A DNA stretch of 64,000 bases from a bacterium (GTDB lineage Archaea; Nanoarchaeota; Nanoarchaeia; Woesearchaeales; UBA10216): positions 124,001 to 188,000 of the forward strand of contig JAAGZO010000437.1 in assembly GCA_024206195.1 (NCBI GenBank), in the 5' to 3' direction. Position numbers and translations under genes: made by a program. Positions 1 to 9,230 of the stretch are shown piece after piece. The first letter of the stretch is position 1; each line of letters begins with the position of its first letter. The notes beneath the pieces were generated by a model. That model did no database searches. It worked only from the letters and a program-made list of their open reading frames with translations, and was not told the origin of the DNA.

Positions 1-28
1 TCTTCACAAAGATAGAATAAAAGAAATA

Positions 29-117
29 TGGGGACGCAGGGATTTGAACCCCGATCTGCCCGTTGCACCACTCCAATTCTGGAGCGGGATATAATAGCCA
101 GGTTATACTACGTCCCC
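29..117 (-). tRNA. trnW: tRNA-Trp (anticodon CCA) with a 15-nt intron
   Basis: The minus strand folds as a tRNA. The 7-bp acceptor stem GGGGACG/CGUCCCC is followed by an A at position 73; the T-arm is CGGGG-UUCAAAU-CCCUG and the D-loop carries GG. The anticodon loop reads CUCCAGA, so the anticodon is CCA (Trp). The segment between the two halves of the anticodon stem is too long. A 15-nt intron after position 37 restores a 74-nt mature tRNA, and the intron base UGGAG pairs with CUCCA of the loop, as expected for an archaeal splicing substrate. The last base pair of the anticodon stem and one D-stem pair are mismatched. CCA is not encoded. The exact splice site is inferred. Confidence 0.88.
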
Positions 118-143
118 CTAGTATAAAACGAGTTAAAGATTAG

Positions 144-152
144 TATTTAAAA
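144..152 (-). promoter_or_regulatory. TATA box of the tRNA-Trp gene
   Basis: On the minus strand this reads TTTTAAATA, centred about 30 bases upstream of the tRNA 5' end, the normal spacing for an archaeal box A. It also argues that the small gene on the other strand does not start at the nearby ATG at 156. Confidence 0.6.
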
Positions 153-206
153 GTTATGGTAAAAGCACTCATAACTTTTATATATCCCCTCACACTCCCT
201 CGCTGT

Positions 207-494
207 ATGGATGACCTTTCAGAAGACATGGCTCACGAAATTGAAAAAGCTAGTTTAGACCTTCTAGCACTTGAAAAGCTAGATGAGATCGATAAAGAGT
301 TCTTTGAAGCAGACGGCGGAACTAATGTTAATAGAGGGCCAGAACCAGACCAGATTCTTCAGCATCTGTGGTATAATAGATTCTTACCGCTTTTAGCTAA
401 AGCACATGACCAAGGATTCGAGATCCCAGAAAAGCTTAGAAAACACGTTGAAGAATACATTCAACAAAACCCTGATTCTAATTATTCCCCTTAA
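207..494 (+). CDS. hypothetical acidic protein, 95 aa
   Basis: Not recognised. The product is acidic, helical-looking and soluble, with no signal peptide or membrane segment. An upstream in-frame ATG at 156 exists, but a TATA-like TTTATATA at about 178-185 lies between it and the ATG at 207, at the leaderless spacing. I therefore start the gene at 207 (MDDLSEDM). Its 3' end overlaps the 3' end of the convergent coiled-coil gene by 17 bases. Function unknown. Confidence 0.6.
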   Translation: MDDLSEDMAHEIEKASLDLLALEKLDEIDKEFFEADGGTNVNRGPEPDQILQHLWYNRFLPLLAKAHDQGFEIPEKLRKHVEEYIQQNPDSNYSP

Positions 495-972
495 TCACAA
501 GCAGCTGCATATTATTTACGTCGATAACACCTAGCTCTTTTCTGCCTTTCATCTCTTCTACATACCTGTAAAACGAGGCTTTTGAGCAGTAATGATGGCT
601 GTCAACAACCAGCTCTTTCAGCTCAGAAATAGTGTACTGCTTCTCTCTGACAATATCCATGATCTTCTGTTTTATTATTGACTTGCGATTCTTGTTGAAT
701 TTGCTTATGAGCTTTGTTTTAAGTGGTTCTATAGGTTTTCCCTTGACAGAAAGATTCCTCAACATATCCTTCATCTCAAGAACCTCGTCGAGCTTTTTCT
801 CCAGTACAGCAACACGAGTCATTAAAGCAGAATCACTTTTTCCTGTTTCCATGCTCTCAATTTTTTTCTTAAGGCTTGAAATAGTCCTCTTATTTGCATC
901 CATCTCCTCTTTAATCTTAGAAAAAGCACCCTTCAGACTCTTTTGTATATCGCCTTCCTTATTCCCCAACAT
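478..972 (-). CDS. coiled-coil protein with C-terminal winged-helix-like domain, 164 aa
   Basis: Residues from about 10 to 80 are a charged coiled coil. A very basic stretch follows (about 95-120), then a region (about 118-160) with the helix-turn-helix look of a winged-helix DNA-binding domain, including KQKIMDIVREKQYTISELKE. No membrane segment is present from the chosen start. A longer reading frame extends to 1026, but a minus-strand TATA-like stretch at about 995-1005 is placed for a leaderless start at 972 (MLGNKEGD). Divergent from the DUF192 gene, sharing a roughly 60-bp promoter region. Probably a DNA-binding regulator or chromatin-associated protein (inference). Confidence 0.65.
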   Translation of the reverse strand: MLGNKEGDIQKSLKGAFSKIKEEMDANKRTISSLKKKIESMETGKSDSALMTRVAVLEKKLDEVLEMKDMLRNLSVKGKPIEPLKTKLISKFNKNRKSIIKQKIMDIVREKQYTISELKELVVDSHHYCSKASFYRYVEEMKGRKELGVIDVNNMQLLVIKGNN

Positions 973-1035
973 GAAACCAGGAATCGCTGCAGAATATAAA
1001 AAGCTTTTTATGCTTAAGAATATCAAAAATAGCAG

Positions 1036-1371
1036 ATGAAGATAACAAATAACACGAAAAAAGGGGTCATAGCAAATGATTGCTCGCTATGCAAATCCTC
1101 TTTCTCACGTGCAAAAGGCCTGATGTTCTCAAAACAAAAGAATCTCCTCTTTGTTTTCAACAAAGAAAAGATAATTCCTTTGCACATGTTCTTTGTTTTC
1201 TATTCCATCGACGTTATTTTCCTCGACGAAAAAAAGAGAATTGTTGAGCTTGCAACACTCAAGCCCTTTACATTCTTCACACCGTCGAAGAAAGCGATGT
1301 TTATCCTCGAGCTAAAAGCAGGAACAATAGAAAAAACAAACACAAAACTTGATGATTCTATCTCATTCTGA
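1036..1371 (+). CDS. DUF192 family protein
   Basis: The 111-aa product has the hallmarks of the DUF192 family (PF02643): an early RAKGLMF motif (residues 26-32), a central LHMFFVFYSIDVIFLD stretch, and the closing FILELKAGT motif. Family members are small beta-rich proteins of unknown function. Many are exported in bacteria, but this copy has no signal peptide, so it should be cytosolic. The start is an ATG about 27 bases after a TATA-like TTTTTATG element. The gene is divergent from the coiled-coil gene and is followed by the 11-bp repeat array. Confidence 0.85.
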   Translation: MKITNNTKKGVIANDCSLCKSSFSRAKGLMFSKQKNLLFVFNKEKIIPLHMFFVFYSIDVIFLDEKKRIVELATLKPFTFFTPSKKAMFILELKAGTIEKTNTKLDDSISF

Positions 1372-1429
1372 GATACTGAGAAATCCCAGAGGAATTTCTG
1401 GTATCATCAGAAATGCTTTAAGACCATTT

Positions 1430-1575
1430 CTGAGACTAGTCTGAGACAGGTCTCAGACCCTTCTGAGACAATTCTGAGACTCGTTTTAAGCCTTTTTCCA
1501 GAGGAAATAAGGGGGTGTCTCAATATAGTCTCTGAGACAATTCTGAGACTATCCTGAGACAATTCTGAGACTGAA
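1430..1575. repeat. two blocks of 11-bp tandem repeats (CTGAGACNNNN)
   Basis: CTGAGAC starts at 1430, 1441, (1452 as CTCAGAC), 1463 and 1474, then at 1532, 1543, 1554 and 1565. Within each block the spacing is exactly 11 bp, about one helical turn. The four variable bases are often AATT or similar. A 9-mer CCAGAGGAA precedes each block (1386 and 1498). Because 11 is not a multiple of 3, the array does not encode a protein repeat. It lies between the DUF192 stop and the promoter of the surface protease. A phased protein-binding array is the simplest reading; function unknown. Confidence 0.8.
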
Positions 1576-1752
1576 TAGGGCTCCTCTGAGGCTGCACTAG
1601 TACACACAACCCTTTTTTCCCTTCATATTTCATATAAAGCCTATTTTTAACACCAGGGCCTTTATAAAGAAAGCTTTAAATAAGGCTACAGCTAGATAGC
1701 GTTATAATTTAAAAATAAGCAATTTCATAGGGGTAATCAAAAGAATATTTGT

Positions 1753-1767
1753 ATGGATAATTCGTAA
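1753..1767 (+). other. mini reading frame abutting the protease start codon
   Basis: ATG GAT AAT TCG TAA lies immediately upstream of the protease ATG, separated by one base. The next surface-protein gene has a comparable mini frame, which is why it is recorded. It may be chance; no homology argument is possible at four codons. Confidence 0.25.
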
Positions 1768-1768
1768 A

Positions 1769-4700
1769 ATGAAGGTAATAATCTATCTTTTGCTGTGCAT
1801 CATTGCAGTTGGAATTATTTCAGCTTCTGCACAGGGCACAGATAACCGAGTAGACAGCAAAATAATGGCTGCACTTGATCAGGATTCAGAGGTTTCTGTA
1901 ATCGTTGTCCTGAAAGAGCAGGAGCCTGCAAAGGGCTTTGGAATAGCGTCATCTCATGCAACAAGAGCCTCAGTGCTCTCTCATGCTCCTAATTTCAAGC
2001 TTAAGCGCAACTATAACATCATAAATGGCTTCTCAGGCACTGTTGACGAGTCAGCCCTGGATGAGCTAAGAAATGATCCAAGGATACAGGGTGTTTATCT
2101 CGATGAAGTTAAGGAAATCTCCTTAACAGAATCACGTCCATTAATAAAGGCAAATGAGGTCTGGCCCTTGATGTACAACTCATCAAATATGACCGGAGAC
2201 GGCCAGACTGTTTGTGTTCTTGATACAGGAATTGACCTTAATCACTCTGATTTTGGCGGGGCATATGGTATAAAAGTAATTGCAGGGTATAATACAACTA
2301 CAGGTACAGACTGCGGTACTGACACAGGGGCATGCATGGATGACAATTCTCATGGCACTCATGTTGCTGGAATCATTGCTGCAGATAGCGCTATTAAAGG
2401 TGTTGCTCCTGATGCAAAGCTAGCATCAATTAAGGTATGCAATTCATCTGGTCACTGTGCGGGTTCTGAAATCATTGAAGGTATTGACTGGTGCGTGTAC
2501 AATGCTTCAAAATTCAATATCTCTGTAATCAGCATAAGTATTGGAGGTGGAGCTTATTCAGAATATTGTGATGCTGATCAAGGGTCATATGCAACTGCAA
2601 TAGACGCTGCAGTTGCAAATAATATATCTGTTGTAATAGCCTCAGGAAACCAGAACTTAACAACGCAGATTAATTCTCCTGCTTGCATACAAAACGCAAT
2701 ATCAGTTGGCTCAACAGATGATGGTTCAGGCGGAACAACAGCTGATGATGTCTCGTATTTCACAAACTATTATCCTTACCTTGACATAATGGCACCAGGT
2801 GATTGGATAACATCATCATATCTTGGAGGAGGAACAACAGGCAAATCTGGAACATCAATGGCAACACCGCATGTTTCTGCTGCAGTTGCTTTGATGCAGG
2901 AATACAAAAAGAAACAGTTCAACAGCACATATACAATTGCAGAAATAAAAAGCATACTAAAGACAACTGGTGTCAATGTCACTGCAGACAACACAACAGT
3001 CAAAACAAATTTCTCAAGAATAGATCTATTCAATTTACTTGATTACCTTGATGGCATTGGTCCTAACATAACCTTTATTGAAAAAACACCAGGAAACAAT
3101 ACAAACACGAGCGGTTCATCTTTTATAGTGAATATAACTGCTGATGAGATAATATCTGCAGCAGTACTTGAGTGGACCAATGGTTCAGTAACCAATTACT
3201 CAATGAGTCAGCATCCTTCAGGAAACTATTGGTACATTAATCATTCATTCCCTTACCAAAGCACTTTTTCATACCGTGTTTTTGCAAATGACACTTTCAA
3301 TAACACAGCTGTTTCAGAGACAAGACTAATAACATATGATACCACAATAGTCACTATTAATTATACAAGTCCGACAGAGCTGTCAAATGTCACACTCAAC
3401 AGAGACTGGCTTTTTGTCAATGTATCTTTTGTAACCTCTAATAATGATACTGCAATCATCAATTTAAATGGTGTGAATTACACTCCTAACATGGGCACTG
3501 GCCATTTCTATTATAATTTTACATCAGTGGGCAATGAAATTAACTCTTATTTTGCATGGATGAACAATTCAATGGGTGGAGAAGACATAACAGAAACAAT
3601 AAACATAACAATTGATACAGTGCCTCCTGCAGTTTCTCTTGTTTTGCCTGCTAATGACAGCTGGGATACTGATGGAACTGTCTTTTTTAATTTCAGCACA
3701 TCTGATAATAACTCTGATACCTGCAAACTGTATACAGACATTACAGGTGAATGGGAGGTAAATCTCACAATTCCCAATGTAGTCAGTGGGCAGGCATACA
3801 TGCGCAATGTTTCTCTTGATGATGGACCTTCTGAATGGAATGTCTGGTGCAATGATTCTGCTGGCAACACTAATTTCAGCACAAATAATTATACAATCAA
3901 GGTGGTATCTTCAGCACCTGCTGTTACTTTCTGGAGTCCTGATGATGATACCTGGAATTCATCAAGAACAATAGATTTCCAGTATGGTCTTTCAGGCAGC
4001 TATCTTGACACATGCCTTCTTTACACAAACATAACCGGAGATTGGCAGGTCAACGCCACAAACATAACAGGATTAACAGGCAACTTTTCTGTTGAGTTTT
4101 CTTCAGACGGGCATTTTGCATGGAACATCATGTGCAATAACACCGCAGGTTCTATGTCTTCTAATATAACAAACCTGACTGTGAAAATTGACACAGTGAT
4201 TCCAAGCATATCCCTTTCAGGTCCTGCTGACAACAGTTGGAATAATACTGGAACTGTTCTTTTCAGCTTCACTGTTTCTGAAAATAATACCGACACCTGT
4301 GAGTTGTACACAAATCAAACAGGCACATGGTCTCCAAATATTTCACAAAGCAACATAGTAAATGGTCAGTCGCATTACCTCAATGCTTCTTTTACTGATG
4401 GAGATTATGCATGGAATGTTCGCTGCAATGATTCTATAGGGCTTTACAACTTCAGCGATGCAAATTACACAGTTAGGATTGATACAGTATCTCCTGCTGT
4501 TGAACTCGTCAGCCCTGCTAATGACAGTTGGAACAATTCACAGACAATTCAGTTTAACTATCTTGCAACAGACAGCTTCCTTTCAACCTGTGCTATATAT
4601 ACAAACATGACTGGTGATTGGGAGATTAATGCAACCAATGAAAGCATGGTTAGTGGAACTTTAATGAATTTCACTGTTGACTTTTCAGAAAGCAGTTTCA

Positions 4701-6499
4701 CATGGAATGTCTGGTGCAATGATTCTGCAGGTAACACAGCATTCAATGCAAGCAACTTCACAACAAACATTGACATATCCCCGCCGTATATTAACATATC
4801 AACACCTGTTTACATGCAGAACATAAGCAGTACAACTGTATGGATTAATGGAACCTGTTCTGATGCAGGCATTGGTGTAAATACAACATGGGCTAATGAC
4901 ACAAGCTGGGCAGAGTTTGCAACAGGAGCAACATGGGCTTTTGTGAATCTTTCAAGCGATAAACTCTCTGAAGGAATACACACTGTTAACATCACATGCA
5001 ATGATTCTCTTGGAAACATAAACCAAAGCACTGCGACATTTAATATTGATCTTTCTTACACATCAACAAACGCGTCTCTGATGACTATTAATGACTCTGA
5101 TGCAGATGGCAACATTGAATTCAGCTGGATCAATGATGCGTCAGAGGATGCTGAAACATACAGAATCTATAGGTATTCATCTGACATCAATTCAAGCAGC
5201 ATAGGCAATGCAACACTCATAGCAACAGGTATTGAAGAGGATGTAGAGTTCTTTGAGGACAACAATACAATGTCAGGAACAGAATACTATTACGCTCTTG
5301 TAACAGTTGATAACAGCGAACTTTACAATCTATCTTTTGTCTCTAATTCGCTGAATGCAACACCTAATGATGCAATAATTCCTTTATCACCTACGGCTGT
5401 GGGTGTTTCAGGTTCAGGTGCGACAGCAACAATAACCTGGAAAAACATAACACTGGATACAGAAGGAAATGCGGATTTCAATGGAGTTATTTATCAGATC
5501 TGGATCTCAACATCTGTTAATAACAGCAAGACCTATGTAAATCAGACCTTTACTTTCCTTAAGAATGTAACATCTAATTCAACAACGCACTCTGTAACAT
5601 CATCAGGAACATATTATTTTGCTGTATCAACATCAGATGACGCAGGAAACCTTAATCTTTCATTGAACATATCAAACTATGGAAGCACTGCATTAACATA
5701 CACTGCACCCGAGGAAGAAACTCCGCCAGCCAGCAGTTCCGGAGGCGGTGGTGGCGGTGGCGGAGGAGGCACTGCATTGGCATCTGAATCAGTTTCTGTC
5801 ACATCAATTTCAGAGGGCTCATCAGAGTCATTTGAATATTCAAAATCAGTTGACCTGGCTGTTTCTGAGATAGTAATTGTTGCAACCAACAGTGTTGAAA
5901 AGCCAAAGATCACTGTATCAGAATCAAAGCTTGGTTCAGGCATGGAACCTGCTGTTTCAGGAAGCTCTGGAAAGACCTACAAGTATCTGTCAATAACAAA
6001 GCAAAACATGAAGAATGAGGATATAGATTCAGCAAAGATTAAGTTTCAGGTCAACAAATCATGGATATCTGATAATGACCTTGATGTTGATACTGTAGCA
6101 CTTAAAAGGTATGCAAACAGAACATGGAATAAGCTTCCTACAAAAAAACTCAGCTCAGATTCAGATTTCTATTATTTCGAGGCAGATTCACCAGGTTTTT
6201 CACTCTTTTCAGTAACCGCTGATAAAAAGAAAAATGAAACTGTAGAAGAAACTGTTGCTCCTGTCGCAGTATGCGGTGATGGTGTTTGCGACCCTTCTGA
6301 AAACTCTGACAACTGCATTGCAGACTGTCCAAAGCAGGAAGAGGCCAAGATAGAACAAATAGCTGATTCAAGCGAGCAGATAAAGGCAGCTGAACCCAAG
6401 GGAGACCTAAACATTTTCGTGATAATTGTTCTAGTTGTTCTGATTATCATCGCTTTCTCGCTTACTATTACCTATGTATTATATAGAAAGAACAGCTAG
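1769..6499 (+). CDS. giant cell-surface subtilisin-like serine protease with Ig-like repeats and PGF-pre-PGF domain
   Basis: The 1576-aa precursor has a signal peptide (1-22), an I9-type propeptide (about 30-115), then an S8 peptidase domain with Asp152 (VLDTGID), His195 (HGTHVAG), oxyanion Asn294 (ASGNQN) and Ser363 (GTSMATPH), so it should be active. A long stalk follows: at least four Ig-like repeats of about 95 residues, each with a PAxxSWN opening, a CxLYTN strand and a W-N-V-x-C-N-D strand, then fibronectin-III-like domains. A poly-Gly linker (about 1325-1335) leads to a PGF-pre-PGF-like domain (SPGFSLFSV), a Cys-rich CGDGVCD motif (about 1501-1520) and one C-terminal membrane helix. 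N-x-S/T sequons are abundant. Predicted to be exported and membrane-anchored, acting on extracellular proteins. Own promoter. Confidence 0.93.
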   Translation: MKVIIYLLLCIIAVGIISASAQGTDNRVDSKIMAALDQDSEVSVIVVLKEQEPAKGFGIASSHATRASVLSHAPNFKLKRNYNIINGFSGTVDESALDELRNDPRIQGVYLDEVKEISLTESRPLIKANEVWPLMYNSSNMTGDGQTVCVLDTGIDLNHSDFGGAYGIKVIAGYNTTTGTDCGTDTGACMDDNSHGTHVAGIIAADSAIKGVAPDAKLASIKVCNSSGHCAGSEIIEGIDWCVYNASKFNISVISISIGGGAYSEYCDADQGSYATAIDAAVANNISVVIASGNQNLTTQINSPACIQNAISVGSTDDGSGGTTADDVSYFTNYYPYLDIMAPGDWITSSYLGGGTTGKSGTSMATPHVSAAVALMQEYKKKQFNSTYTIAEIKSILKTTGVNVTADNTTVKTNFSRIDLFNLLDYLDGIGPNITFIEKTPGNNTNTSGSSFIVNITADEIISAAVLEWTNGSVTNYSMSQHPSGNYWYINHSFPYQSTFSYRVFANDTFNNTAVSETRLITYDTTIVTINYTSPTELSNVTLNRDWLFVNVSFVTSNNDTAIINLNGVNYTPNMGTGHFYYNFTSVGNEINSYFAWMNNSMGGEDITETINITIDTVPPAVSLVLPANDSWDTDGTVFFNFSTSDNNSDTCKLYTDITGEWEVNLTIPNVVSGQAYMRNVSLDDGPSEWNVWCNDSAGNTNFSTNNYTIKVVSSAPAVTFWSPDDDTWNSSRTIDFQYGLSGSYLDTCLLYTNITGDWQVNATNITGLTGNFSVEFSSDGHFAWNIMCNNTAGSMSSNITNLTVKIDTVIPSISLSGPADNSWNNTGTVLFSFTVSENNTDTCELYTNQTGTWSPNISQSNIVNGQSHYLNASFTDGDYAWNVRCNDSIGLYNFSDANYTVRIDTVSPAVELVSPANDSWNNSQTIQFNYLATDSFLSTCAIYTNMTGDWEINATNESMVSGTLMNFTVDFSESSFTWNVWCNDSAGNTAFNASNFTTNIDISPPYINISTPVYMQNISSTTVWINGTCSDAGIGVNTTWANDTSWAEFATGATWAFVNLSSDKLSEGIHTVNITCNDSLGNINQSTATFNIDLSYTSTNASLMTINDSDADGNIEFSWINDASEDAETYRIYRYSSDINSSSIGNATLIATGIEEDVEFFEDNNTMSGTEYYYALVTVDNSELYNLSFVSNSLNATPNDAIIPLSPTAVGVSGSGATATITWKNITLDTEGNADFNGVIYQIWISTSVNNSKTYVNQTFTFLKNVTSNSTTHSVTSSGTYYFAVSTSDDAGNLNLSLNISNYGSTALTYTAPEEETPPASSSGGGGGGGGGGTALASESVSVTSISEGSSESFEYSKSVDLAVSEIVIVATNSVEKPKITVSESKLGSGMEPAVSGSSGKTYKYLSITKQNMKNEDIDSAKIKFQVNKSWISDNDLDVDTVALKRYANRTWNKLPTKKLSSDSDFYYFEADSPGFSLFSVTADKKKNETVEETVAPVAVCGDGVCDPSENSDNCIADCPKQEEAKIEQIADSSEQIKAAEPKGDLNIFVIIVLVVLIIIAFSLTITYVLYRKNS

Positions 6500-6552
6500 T
6501 AATTTCACAACATTTAAATACTAGTTTTTTGAGTTATATACTCTAATTCTAA

Positions 6553-6576
6553 ATGGAGGGAAAAGAGGAAAAATGA
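6553..6576 (+). other. 7-codon mini reading frame overlapping the next surface-protein start
   Basis: ATG GAG GGA AAA GAG GAA AAA TGA overlaps the main ATG at 6573 as ATGA. It sits about 20-25 bases after a TTATATAC box (6533-6540), so a transcript could begin at or near its ATG. Its GGAGGG also serves as a Shine-Dalgarno-like sequence for the main gene, so a purely regulatory role of the bases is equally possible. Confidence 0.3.
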
Positions 6577-9230
6577 ATAAACAAAATACACATTCTTCTA
6601 AAAAAGGTGTTGCACATAACTATAAGGCTTTAATCACAGCTCTGTTCGCAGTGGTTGTCCTTTGTTACGCAGCATTCGTATTCGCAACAGCTCCGTATGT
6701 TGCTTTAACAGCACCTGCTGACAATATATGGGTTGCAGGAGATGTGGAGATAGATTTCTACTGTAATGCCAGCGTAGATTCTGTAAACGCTACAGTCACA
6801 AATATTTCCCTCTGGACTAATATGACTGGAGAATGGCAAGCCAATCAGAGCAATGCAAGCTGGTCTGGTTTCTGGACTAATAATACTGCTTATAACTTTA
6901 CAATTGCACTTCCAGGTTCCTTTAATGGTCAGATTGTCTGGAACTGTATGGTGTTTGACAATGGCAGCCAGTACAACTGGAGTTATGATGGAAACAGGAC
7001 AGTCAACGTAGACAACATCAATCCTGTTGTAATGCTTGTTAGCCCTGTTGATGACTTCTGGAACAATACAGCATCCAGAGTTGTGTTTAACAACACGCGG
7101 ACAATTCAATTTAACTATACAACAACAGATAACCAGCTTTCAGCCTGTGCTATGTATACAAACATGACAGGCAATTGGGAGATTAATGGAACCAATGAAA
7201 GCATGATCAGCGGAGCTGGCATGAATTTCACTGTTGATTTCCCAGTAGACGGTGTTTTCACCTGGAATGTCTGGTGTAATGATTCTGCTGGAAACACAGC
7301 ATTCAATGCAAGCAATGAAACAATCAACATTGACACAACACCGCCTTATATTAACATAACCTCACCAGCACACTTAACTAACTACAGTGCTGAGGCTGCA
7401 TCTGTTACAATTGATGTAAGATGTGATGATGCAGGAATAGGTCGTTACGATACCAATGTTACCGTTGTGGCAAATGACTCCAATTGGCTTATTAGTTTCC
7501 CAGGCGAGGGTCTTCCTGAAGGTGGTGACCCCGTGGAATTGAGTTATTATGACCGAACATTTACCAACAGCACAGTAGACAATATCACAGAAGGAATACA
7601 CACAATTAATTTTACCTGCAATGATACCTATGGTTATTCAAACACAACAAGTATAACCTTTGTTGTTGACAAGACGTATCCATGGACTAATGCAACATTA
7701 AACGCTGTTAATGATACAGATGGTGACGGTAATGTAGAGATTTCCTGGACAAACGACGGCGCAGAGGAAGCAGAAACATACAGAGTCTATAGATATTCTT
7801 CAGAGATAACTGATGCAAATCTAGGAAGTGCAACACTTCTTGCTACAGGTGTTGAAGAGGTTCTTGAGGTGTTTGAAGACAACACAACAACACACGCAAC
7901 TCAATATTATTATGCTGTTGTACTTTCAGATAAAGTTGGTTACACCAATCTGACTGCAGTATCCAATTCACTGGCTGCAACTCCGCTTGATACAACATTA
8001 CCAAATGTACCTACTGAGGTTAATGCAACAAATCTCACAGACGGATCAATGCAGATAGACTGGCTGCCTGTTACTCTTGGTGTTAATGGTGATGCAGATC
8101 TAAATCCAACCTATATGGTTTTCAGGGCTCAGAGCAACTGCACAGGTTGTGTTAATGTATCAATCAACACATCTATTCACTCACCTAACTACCTTGGCAA
8201 CGCATCAGTACACTCTTATATGGATTATTCAGTCGCAGACAACATAGCATACACATACATGGTGCTTACAGCAGATGATGGAGATAACAAGAACACAACC
8301 ATCCTTGCTAATGGGACAACAAACGCAACTTCATGCCACGCTGCGTGGGGCGATTGGGGTACATGTACTGCTGACATACATACAAGAACCAGAATGTGTA
8401 GAAACGTGGAAGTTGAGGACTCAGGTTCCTGCACATCAACACCTGGAGGAGAAGGTACAGGTGGCGGTGGCGGTGGTGGCGGCACAGAAACAGTAGCATC
8501 TTTAGGAGAGACTACTTCACACAAATGGGGTACAATAGCCCTAGACACAGAAACATCAATGACCATTGCAAAGACTGCTATAGGAATAAAGAAGATTATT
8601 TTCACACTAAAGGAATCAGTAAGTGATGTAACCCTTGAAGTTACTGCACTTGATGATGAACCAGACACAAGTGAGGATCTGGTAGGAATAATTTATCAGT
8701 ATCTTAAGCTAGACTTGACTAATATTGACAACGACCAACTAGAAGCTTTAAAAATGCAGTTTAAGGTAGAGAAGTCATGGCTATCTGCTAACTTGCTCTA
8801 TCAGGGCGATATAAGGCTGATGAGATTTACTGATGGCAAATGGATTGAGCTTGAAACAAAAGTAATAGACAGTGACAGAACATACTATACTTTTGAAGCA
8901 GAGTCCCCAGGATTCTCATACTTTGCAATTGCAGTACTCGGTGAACCAGTAACAACTTCATCTTCAGGTGATGATGACGATGATGATGACTCAGGAGATG
9001 ATGATAGTAGTGATGACGACTCAGGTGACGATGACACAGCTGATGATGATAGTGATGATGATGAAGATGGTTCTTCATTTATCTTCAGCGGAAAAACATG
9101 GTTATTCATTGTAATACCTATTGTGCTGATAATACTTGCAGGAGCCGGCTTTGGAATCTTTATGCTGATGAGAAACAGGAATGAATCTCCACCAGATTCA
9201 GGCTCTGGTTCAATGGGTGGGGCCCCTTAA
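6573..9230 (+). CDS. cell-surface protein with Ig-like, FN3, TSP1-like and PGF-pre-PGF domains
   Basis: The 885-aa product starts with a positively charged N-terminus and an export helix (about 20-40). Ig-like modules follow, closely related to those of the upstream protease, then FN3-like domains and a thrombospondin type 1-like segment (WGDWGTC near 590, with further Cys). A Gly-rich linker (about 630-640), a PGF-pre-PGF-like domain ending in SPGFSYF, an Asp/Ser-rich spacer (about 800-835), a membrane helix (about 842-865) and a short tail complete it. There is no protease domain, so it is probably an adhesion or surface-layer partner. It has its own TATA box and overlaps the convergent phosphoesterase stop by four bases. 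Confidence 0.88.
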   Translation: MNKQNTHSSKKGVAHNYKALITALFAVVVLCYAAFVFATAPYVALTAPADNIWVAGDVEIDFYCNASVDSVNATVTNISLWTNMTGEWQANQSNASWSGFWTNNTAYNFTIALPGSFNGQIVWNCMVFDNGSQYNWSYDGNRTVNVDNINPVVMLVSPVDDFWNNTASRVVFNNTRTIQFNYTTTDNQLSACAMYTNMTGNWEINGTNESMISGAGMNFTVDFPVDGVFTWNVWCNDSAGNTAFNASNETINIDTTPPYINITSPAHLTNYSAEAASVTIDVRCDDAGIGRYDTNVTVVANDSNWLISFPGEGLPEGGDPVELSYYDRTFTNSTVDNITEGIHTINFTCNDTYGYSNTTSITFVVDKTYPWTNATLNAVNDTDGDGNVEISWTNDGAEEAETYRVYRYSSEITDANLGSATLLATGVEEVLEVFEDNTTTHATQYYYAVVLSDKVGYTNLTAVSNSLAATPLDTTLPNVPTEVNATNLTDGSMQIDWLPVTLGVNGDADLNPTYMVFRAQSNCTGCVNVSINTSIHSPNYLGNASVHSYMDYSVADNIAYTYMVLTADDGDNKNTTILANGTTNATSCHAAWGDWGTCTADIHTRTRMCRNVEVEDSGSCTSTPGGEGTGGGGGGGGTETVASLGETTSHKWGTIALDTETSMTIAKTAIGIKKIIFTLKESVSDVTLEVTALDDEPDTSEDLVGIIYQYLKLDLTNIDNDQLEALKMQFKVEKSWLSANLLYQGDIRLMRFTDGKWIELETKVIDSDRTYYTFEAESPGFSYFAIAVLGEPVTTSSSGDDDDDDDSGDDDSSDDDSGDDDTADDDSDDDEDGSSFIFSGKTWLFIVIPIVLIILAGAGFGIFMLMRNRNESPPDSGSGSMGGAP

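Larger units (their letters stand above)
1372..1768. other. intergenic region between DUF192 gene and surface protease
   Basis: This 397-base stretch contains no convincing gene. It holds the 11-bp repeat array, then AT-rich DNA with a TATA-like AATTTAAAAAT at about 1706-1716, and a four-codon mini reading frame ending just before the protease start. An open frame on the minus strand (1407-1607) only reads the repeats through and has no family likeness. Confidence 0.7.

Noticed and set aside
1407..1607. Minus-strand frame with repeated LRIVSE units
   Set aside because: It merely translates the 11-bp repeat array; the repeats are not in multiples of three and lose frame.
1372..1620. CRISPR array
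   Set aside because: Units are 11 bp with no spacers, and no cas gene is visible in the window.
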